NCBI GenBank assembly: GCA_015847255.1
Contig: JADLZK010007671.1
Location: forward strand, 62,001-126,000
DNA from: Hyparrhenia diplandra
Taxonomy: Eukaryota > Streptophyta > Magnoliopsida > Poales > Poaceae
DNA: 64,000 bases
Direction of reading: 5' to 3'
The notes below the pieces were generated by a model. It saw only the letters and a list, made by a program, of their open reading frames with translations. It had not been told where the DNA came from and did no database searches. The position numbers were made by a program, and so were the translations under genes. Shown here one piece after another: positions 56,856 to 64,000 of the stretch. Positions within the stretch are counted from its first letter, which is position 1; each line of letters begins with the position of its first letter.

Positions 56856-59800
56856 CAATTGGCAAAAGATGTTGATACTAAACTTGATGTCCACTAATAT
56901 ATGTTACCATTAGCTATTGTGGGGAATATCGTTGTCTTGTGGAGTGTGGAATAAGGGGGCATCAACCGTTTCAATCTTTCGGTGCTTTCCACAAGAACAA
57001 GAAGTATTAAGAACGAGCCAGGGTGTTTGATTATTCATGAACCATCAAAACTTCAACCTTGCTGCTCCACAGGGTGAGTATATGTATACATTCTAACCCC
57101 CGTGCAGAAATGAAGAAAAGGTCACCGTCAAAATGGAGAAAAATCATCATATGTGACGGAACAAAAGCACTCACAATTCCATCTCGCATTGTGGGGAATG
57201 AGTTGTCTAGTCAATTCATCAATCAAGAATTTGGTTGCAATTTGGACTAACCCCTCGTAGGAAACCTTTCAAATCTAAGAGGATGAAACAATGATGCATG
57301 ACTTGGAAGTTGCTTCCCTAATAGAATGGATAATCCTAGAGCATGTCATTAAGGAAAGGATTTCCCACTTTGGTCCACCAACTTCCCCCCCACCGACTAT
57401 ACATTGTGCACATGCTAAAAAAATCTCGTCCCTTCACGGAAAGTCGGTTCTGAGGCGGTTCGGTCATGTGGCCACGAGATGGAGTCACATGGACTGATGA
57501 TGTGGCACTCGATGAGTTCCACCCTAAAGATGAAGTCAATAACTAGTGGGGATGACATCTAGGACCTAGGAGAAGACTCACATGACATAAAGTGAGGTCG
57601 GCCGAACTACGAAGTGTGGGATCTCAACATTTTGAACCTACCACCTTGATCACCTTCCCATCATGAACAAACCCCAGAAATTTGAGCACATGCGACCACA
57701 AAATGGTGGTCGGCCGACCATGACTATTTCATCATAACACATCCTTGAGTCATCTTGACATGTGGGAGAAGCTTTGTAGAAGAATTGAAGGTGGAAAACC
57801 ATCCATTGGATGGTCGGTCGACCCCAACCTTGGTCGGCCGATCCCACCTTTCCACCTTGCCACCATTCAGTACACTCTATGATATGTGGGACCACCTTCT
57901 AGAAGGAATGGAGATGGGCTACGGCCCATTAGGGGGTTGACCGACTCACCCAAGTGATGATCCGCCAAATCAACTAGAGGAGACCCCACAATTCAAATAA
58001 GTCTTCCAACCCACCATCACCATCAAGGTTTGAACAAGACTGGTAGAAGAAGGAGGTGCAACCATACATCCACTCCTCCAGGACCAACTGATGCACCTAA
58101 AAAAAATGAACAAGGAGGAGAAGTCCCGCTCTTCGGACTTAAAACATGGAGCCCATGCCAAAAAGATAAATTGGTAGTTATCTCATATTTCCCTTTTTTT
58201 TTCAATGCATTTAGGCTAGTTTTTGTTTTTACATCTTTGCATGTTTTAATTTTCAACAAACAAATTTCTCTTGCATAATAAAAACTTGAGAACATTATTT
58301 CATGAACTGTTGATCTCTCATGGGGTCTATGGAGAGGTTGCCTGACCCCTCTATCACCCCATCTCACACATCCACCATCTCTTCTCATCACCATTACACA
58401 CTGGAAACATGTTCATGCAAAAACCTGGATAAAACCCTAGCTTGGGGAGGTCGGTGACCAACCTCTTTAGCCATTTCACTTTCCAAATTCCTCCATTCAC
58501 ATCACCAAGACATCCACAACATGAATCCGTAAACCATTTCTCCAAGGGCATCCAACCCTAGGTCGGCCGACCGGGCTTTTTAGATGCCCTCTGCCACTAA
58601 TTCCATCACCCTTCACTTCTACCAAGCACAAGATGCATTCTCCACTAGCCAATTTTGTGTGGTAACCACAATGGTAGGTCGGCCGACCTACCTTTGGTGT
58701 CACCTCACATTCATATTTTTCTAGAGCACTTGTGCAAGGCATCGCCATCAACAACAATGGGGCACCTCCATCATTTGGGGCACAAGATAGGTCGGCCGAC
58801 CTACCATTGTGGCACCCGAGGCTTGCACACTATTGCTATCAATACCCCTCCATCTCTAGCTCAAATTCACACACAACTCATTCAGAAAATACTGAGCTTA
58901 GAGTTTCTTCTCTTCTCGAACTTCATGAGTAGTGCTTCTCAAGTGTAGGATAGTTCTAAGTAGTCCAAAAAATATATATATATATATAAAACAAAAAAAA
59001 AAAATAAAAAGAAAAAAAAAAAATATATATATATAAATAAAAAAATAAAAATATATAATAATAATAATAATAATAAATAAATAATAAATAAATAATAAAT
59101 AAATAATAAAAATGTAGTGTTTAGGCAAGCTTTGCCTCTTGCTCTCTTGTTATGGTATATCTTTACCCACAAAGAATGGTTTCACAAAGGCAACCAAGCC
59201 CCACAAGGACGACTAACCCTGGATGACTAACACTAACGCTAATCCTTTGTCGTCTAGTTGTGGTTTGTGTTCTCTCTTTGCTTGCGAGGAATAAAAGAAA
59301 GCTATAAAGGGTTTAGATGTGCATACTATGGGTGTTTCTCCACCAACGGGATGCCTCGCACTTGATTGTTTGTCTGGCGATGTGACTGAGACCATGCCAA
59401 AAGCCAATGTGGGGGAGGTCGGCCAATCTCCCAAGTGAAGGATCCCAACGTTTGGACCCTACAACGTTGATCACCTTTGCATCAAGAACACTCTGCAAAA
59501 ATTTGAGCCCTGAATGGCCCCAAAAGGCACATCGGCCGACCACACAAGTGAAGGATCTCAATGTTTGGACCTTGCCATATTGATCACCTTCACATCAAGA
59601 ACACACTGTAAAAATTTGAGCCTAAATGGCCAAAAAGGTTGGTCGGCCGACCAAGAAAATTTCAGAAATTCAAAAGCGGTCGGTCAAGTGGATTGATCTA
59701 TCGGATGAGAAGAAGAGCACCACAGAGGCCAAATGGTCAGGAGCTCCAAAAGAGTGGTCGGCCAACCACCACCTTGGACTCCTGGACCCACCTCTTATCA

Positions 59801-61360
59801 CTTTCGAGAACACTCCCATTCTGATTGCTCAAGCAATCCAAGTAGAGAGAACAACCATCAATGGGTACAATGGTGGGCGTAGATAGAGTCTACCCGGCAC
59901 CATATCCACCACCGAGTAGTGAGCAAGAGCTAAGCTTGGGGAGGTTCCCTCCCTCACTAAGGTAAGTATTCTTAACTCTTGTTATTTCAAATCCTTTTTG
60001 CATCTTAATAAAATATGAATGAAAGAATAAACAATCCTCCTTTCGTATGCTTCATGAATGTTTATCTTCCATTGGAAATGATGAATAGTTGCTCTGCTAA
60101 ATGTTTCTTTAGTAGTATACAACCCAATATTTCTCTAAGTATGGATTACTTAGCTCACATGAAACCATCATGAACCTAAAACTTCTATGGGTTGCATGTG
60201 CTTTCAACTAAGTCTAAAGTAATTTTTGAGATATGATTCATCCTAAGATGAGAGCTTGTTATACTATTGTTCCAAATAAGTATGGTTGTTGGACTCTTTA
60301 TTTTAAAAATCAATAAAACACTTGATGTTTCCTCTATGGTGAAAATTCCTACCAAAGCCATACTCATTATTTCATGATATAAGCTTTTACATCTTTGCTT
60401 GCTTTGTGTTGAGCTTTGTCAAGTCTTGTTGACCCTTGTAGAGAGATTTATCATGCTCATTAAATCAAGTGCACGTGACACGCCACCATACACATGCTGC
60501 TTCTACACTAGAAGTACGCAATAACATGACATCCATCCTTTTCACTAAATAAATATACTCCATGCAGTTATATTTATGACCTCTCTCTAGTTATGTTTCT
60601 AGTAGAAGAGACGTTGGCTATATATATATAAAAAAATAGAAAAAAAAGAGATGAAAATGGACACGTGTCCAAGGGCTAGTAGAGCCCACATCTCCAAGAA
60701 AAAAGAGAGGAAATAATGGACACAAGTCCGAGGGTGAGTAGAGCCCACCTCTCAAAAAAAAAAAAAAGAAGAAGATAGCCATGTCTCACAATGCTAAATA
60801 GAAAGAGAGAGTGAGAGATCAAATAAAGGAGTATTGTTCATGCTTTTTCCACACACATGCACATCTTGATCTTAGAGCATGATACTTCTCTCCTTGGATC
60901 CAAGTTTTGACGCAACATATGCAAGGTAAGTATGCCATACTTTATCCCTACCCAAGATCCACATAAGCCATTTAGATGTAGGAAAAGAAGGCAATATTAC
61001 ATATGCCTCGGTGAGGAAAAACCAACCACCACTTGAGTGACCAAGAGAGCACCATTTGAGGAACATTAAGTTTTTTTTCTTTTGAAAACATTGCAAAACA
61101 CTCCAACATGAAACTTGTGAGGAATGAGAAAATTAGAGCTCAAATCAAAGGTGGTCTATCCTTATTACTAAAGACAAGGAAGAAGCCATATGCCCCATGA
61201 AGGACTAAGGTAATAAGGGTGAGTTTTTCAACATTGCTAAAAGTTTTCCATTCGAAGAGAAGTCTTTTGTCGTGCACATAGTACTATGGAAATATGAAGC
61301 ATAGTAGTAACTCCTAATCCACCAAGACTAAGTTTCGATTCTTCGTTCGGGACGAACAAA
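56856..61360 (+). other. Internal region of the non-autonomous element: non-coding, with palindrome and tandem repeats
   Basis: No long open frame on either strand. GGTCGGCCGACC recurs exactly at 57708, 58561, 58678, 58790 and 59641, with variants (for example 57812, 57832, 59531). A 113-bp unit (AAGTGAAGGATC...GGCCGACC) is repeated at 59433-59545 and 59546-59652 and in diverged form at 57608-57722. Simple AT repeats fill 58967-59113 and 60620-60640. A GTAGAGCCCAC block recurs near 60680 and 60738. Confidence 0.75.
58967..59113. repeat. AT/AAT/AAAT simple-sequence tract
   Basis: Runs of TA, A and AAT/AAATAAT units for about 145 bp. Produces long I/F/Y-rich translations on the minus strand that are not genes. 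Confidence 0.9.
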
Positions 61361-61362
61361 GG

Positions 61363-61379
61363 TTAAGCTTGGGGGATCT
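61363..61379 (+). other. Polypurine tract of the non-autonomous element
   Basis: TTAAGCTTGGGGGATCT directly before the 3' LTR. Confidence 0.7.
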
Positions 61380-63282
61380 TGTTGACGGTGAAAACACCCT
61401 TATTTTTACATCATAAAAACACCGTCAACATCCCTGTTTTGAAAGGAAGAATAACATTTCATGAACATATTTTACCCAATAACCTAGTTCCACATGTAGA
61501 TGTCATTATTTTTTTATGCGGATATGAATTCGAAGGAAATCCGGCGAAACGGCGTGAATAGTGGCCATCCGGTCGGTGACCCAAGTATGGCCAATGGACA
61601 AAATATCATCACCATCATGATCTCCATGTTCTAGGATGCTTCCACACAAAATTTGAAGTCATTTGGCCACAAGACCAGCATCGGCCGACCAAGGGCCATT
61701 TGATCCCGAGACGACGACATGTGGGGGGGCGCCTTCTAGAAGAGTTGGAAAAGGCCGGGGCCCAATGGACCGGCATCGGCGACGACCCATGACCTTTGGC
61801 CCAAACTCTTCGATGCGACCTGCCACGTCACTAATCAGGTGGGAGAACAAGAGAAGGCACTGATTGATCCATCAATACGTCACATGGATCGTGTTGGTAC
61901 AAAATAAGCGTCCGCGGCAAGTTCGGACTCAAAACACGTAGCCCGGCGGTGGGGCCAACATTCCCGGCACTGGGGATGGCCCGCAGGTCATGGACCATGG
62001 TCGGCCGACCATGGCCCACTTAGCCAAAGATGTCCTCCCACGCCCATCACATTGTCCACATGCTGAAATTACCTCACACGTTGATCCTAAGGCGGTTGCA
62101 TGGCGGTTAGATCCAATGGTGGGCAATAGAGGTCACACGGATCGATGACGTGGTATTTGGAGTAGCCCCTACTCCACCTTGGGGCTATAAATACCCCTAC
62201 CCCCTCACTTCAAAAGCCAGGACCATAAGGAAGGAGCTCTCCACTCTATCAAGATGTAGTAGTGTTAGTATAGTTGGGAGTTAGAGTTAGTAGTGAGCTT
62301 CACTTGGGTTTCAATTTGGTCTTCTAGGAGGTCTAGTATTGTTCTTTTATCATTCCTTTTGTAGTAAAGATCTTTACATTTATAATTCATTTCTTTACTT
62401 TACTCTAGTATTTACTCTATTGAGTATTTATTTAGTACAACTTTATTCTAGTTCTCTAGAATATAGTTGTTATGATATTATCTAGCATATAGGCGTTTCA
62501 CACTTAGTTATGGTTCAAGCCATGGTTCACTTTGAACCCATGCACGTATCGATCATCGTCTCGTAAGAGGTGCTCTAGTTGGCACGTGCTATAGCATCTA
62601 GAGTAGTGAGAGGAAGTATAAGCATGGTGCTTAGACTCGATCTTGCACGTGGTTATAAACTTCAGCGCACGGATGGATTGTGATAGCCGTAGAAAAAGGT
62701 GGTGGCGACCCTTCGGTCTCTCGTATAGATCACCACGTGTTAGGCAAGTTCTTAAAAGGTAAGGCTCAAAGTAAAATAGTAGCTTGTTTAGTGGTGGTTT
62801 ATCCACCACTATTCACCTCTTGCCTAGCATACTTGTCCTATGAACCACAACTAGTTGTCTCGTCCTTTGTGCCTAGATTAGTATCATAGAAGTAAAGTAA
62901 GAATCATAGGAATCCTTTTCTCTCTTTCGTTGTCCTCCCCCGCTAGCTAGACTACTCTCTTATCGTATGTCTAGACTATTCTGTGTGTCTCAATGCCTAT
63001 ATCATATACACCATTTACCCCCAACCGTAGTCTAGATGGTATATTGGTTGGTGGACACATGATTGTTAGTTATCACATCCTATGCCATCGCTTCCCATGG
63101 GCTAAATACAAATAACGATACCTTGGAATACTCCCAGGTGAAATGCTACAACGGTAATGCGCGGCGCTTGCGGAATATCTTACATGAGCATTAGAAATAC
63201 CAACAATCATTTCTAAATATTTATTTGCTAGGGGAAAGGTCCTATATCTATTTCTAGTGACAACGCTAAGTAAATGTCAACA
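61380..63282 (+). repeat. 3' LTR of the non-autonomous element
   Basis: TGTTGACGG...GTCAACA, 1,903 bp, nearly identical to 54928-56829; same TATA box at 62185-62193 and palindrome at 61995-62014. Confidence 0.9.
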
Positions 63283-64000
63283 CCGACGACGTCGTTGCTT
63301 CCAACCAGCAGCAGCCCCTAGACTCCCATGGCCGACGGGTCATGGAATCAAGGCTCCTTGATCGACAACTTCAGCACCATGTCGCTCAACGTGCCTTCGC
63401 TGCGGCTGAGTGGTACCTCGACTCGGGGGCTGGCTCCCATCCGCTCTACAACGCTGGTATACTCACCTCCTCCTATTCCTCACCCTCCTATCCTTCATCT
63501 ATTATTGTCGGTAATGGGGCGTCCCTCCTGTTACATCTGTCGGGTCGTCCTCTTTTATCACGCCGCGTCGGTCACTAGTTCTTTCTAATGTTCTTGTTGC
63601 TCTTGGCATTATTAAGAATTTGATTTCCGTTCGCCGCTTTACCACTGATAATAACTGTTCCGTCGAGTTTGATCCGTTCGGTCTTTACGTGAAGGATCTT
63701 CAAACCCGGGGAGCGTGATCGCTAGGTGCAATAGTTGGGCGATCTCTACCCGTTCTCCGTTGCACCCGCCACCACCACCGCCCTCACGGACACCGCCCGC
63801 CACGCGTCTACCCTATGGCATCGCCGTCTTGGTCACCTAGGGTCTGATGCTTTGTCCAAGCTCATTTGGTCCAAAGTCATTTCATGTAATAAGTGCACTC
63901 ATCGAACCTTTATGTTATGCTGTCAACTAGGTCATCATGTATGCCTTCCTTTCGGCTTGTCTACCCGGTCGTGCGTCTAAACCTTTTGATCTTATTTATT
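63283..64000 (+). CDS. Copia pol: protease and start of integrase (continues right)
   Basis: Plus strand. Protease WYLDSGAGSHPLYNAGILTS at about 63401-63460 with active-site DSGA (frame 63342-63578); then IIKNLISVRRFTTDNNCSVE-type GAG-pre-integrase text at about 63610-63670; then LWHRRLGHLGSDALSKL at about 63810-63865 and CQLGHHVCLPF at about 63920-63955, the junction into integrase. Frame changes near 63535 and 63715. This order is diagnostic of Copia. Start codon and RT are outside what can be seen here. Confidence 0.85.

Larger units (their letters stand above)
54928..63282 (+). mobile_element. LTR retrotransposon without coding capacity (non-autonomous, Tat-like signals)
   Basis: LTRs 54928-56829 (1,902 bp) and 61380-63282 (1,903 bp); internal region 56830-61379 (4,550 bp) has no open frame with a gag or pol motif. 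The LTR ends are TGTTGACGG...GTCAACA at the right copy; the left copy reads AGTTGACGG where TG is expected. Following the left LTR is GGCGCCGTT, as in the primer-binding sites of Tat/Athila-type Gypsy elements, and before the right LTR is AAGCTTGGGGGA, a typical polypurine tract of the same group. Probable target duplication CCGAC (right, 63283-63287) against CCGGC (left, 54923-54927). It needs proteins from an autonomous relative. Confidence 0.85.
39133..64000 (+). mobile_element. Copia retrotransposon (right end beyond the window), hosting two nested LTR elements
   Basis: Left LTR 39133-39260 begins TGTTAGAATG and ends CTCTCTCA; it is followed at once by TGGTATCACG (39261-39270), a match to the initiator-Met tRNA primer-binding site. 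Own internal sequence comprises 39271-40308, 54636-54927 and 63283-64000; the rest is inserted material. The last part carries protease and GAG-pre-integrase/integrase motifs, placing it in Copia (order PR-INT before RT). The RT/RNase H part and the 3' LTR are to the right of the window. The 128-bp LTR is short for the class. Confidence 0.85.

Noticed and set aside
58898..59172. I/F/Y-rich minus frames resembling a membrane protein
   Set aside because: Translation of an AT/AAT simple-sequence tract.

Overview
The window is nuclear DNA of a grass, most likely a panicoid. The basis is the repeat content: a CACTA element whose ends are packed with CTTTGCCGAGTG-type motifs, a Tekay/Del-like chromovirus with LTRs of about 4.65 kb, PIF/Tourist-like and 'TTTAGTCCC' MITEs, and genes split across frames as expected for a plant. 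I see no bacterial, organellar or CRISPR features.

Layout. 1-1796 (minus) is the upstream part of a disease-resistance-like (NB-ARC/LRR) gene, copy 1, which runs off the left edge. 1797-9600 is its 5' flank plus MITEs, a LINE 3' end and a broken nodulin-like/MFS transporter fragment. 9601-12754 (plus) is a J-domain/DUF3444 gene with a duplicated 5' leader. 12755-21559 is intergenic, with a 2.4 kb retroposon bounded by a 14-bp target-site duplication and several small repeats. 21560-38536 (minus) is NLR-like copy 2, a tandem paralogue of copy 1 cut into three pieces by a 959-bp PIF-type element and a ~5 kb solo LTR. The solo LTR is itself interrupted by a 7.9 kb CACTA transposon carrying a TNP2-type transposase and an 0.8 kb foldback. 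From 39133 to beyond the right edge is a Copia element with 128-bp LTRs, inserted about 600 bp upstream of NLR copy 2. It has received a 14.3 kb chromovirus (40309-54635, minus) and an 8.36 kb LTR retrotransposon with no long coding region (54928-63282, plus).

How it fits together. The only probably functional host gene is the J-domain co-chaperone. The two NLR-like copies share a P-loop lacking the usual GKT/S and both are frame-broken. Copy 1 preserves the empty sites of all three direct insertions in or next to copy 2, so the insertion events can be read directly and nesting orders several of them.

Reliability. The paired LTRs of both LTR elements are identical over long stretches but differ in clusters at CAG/CTG/CCAGG-type (CHG) sites, and the J-domain gene has many one- or two-base indels without accumulating stop codons. 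This looks like an incompletely polished long-read assembly. Frame breaks anywhere in this window, and any insertion age from LTR divergence, should therefore be treated with caution. All alignments here were made by eye.
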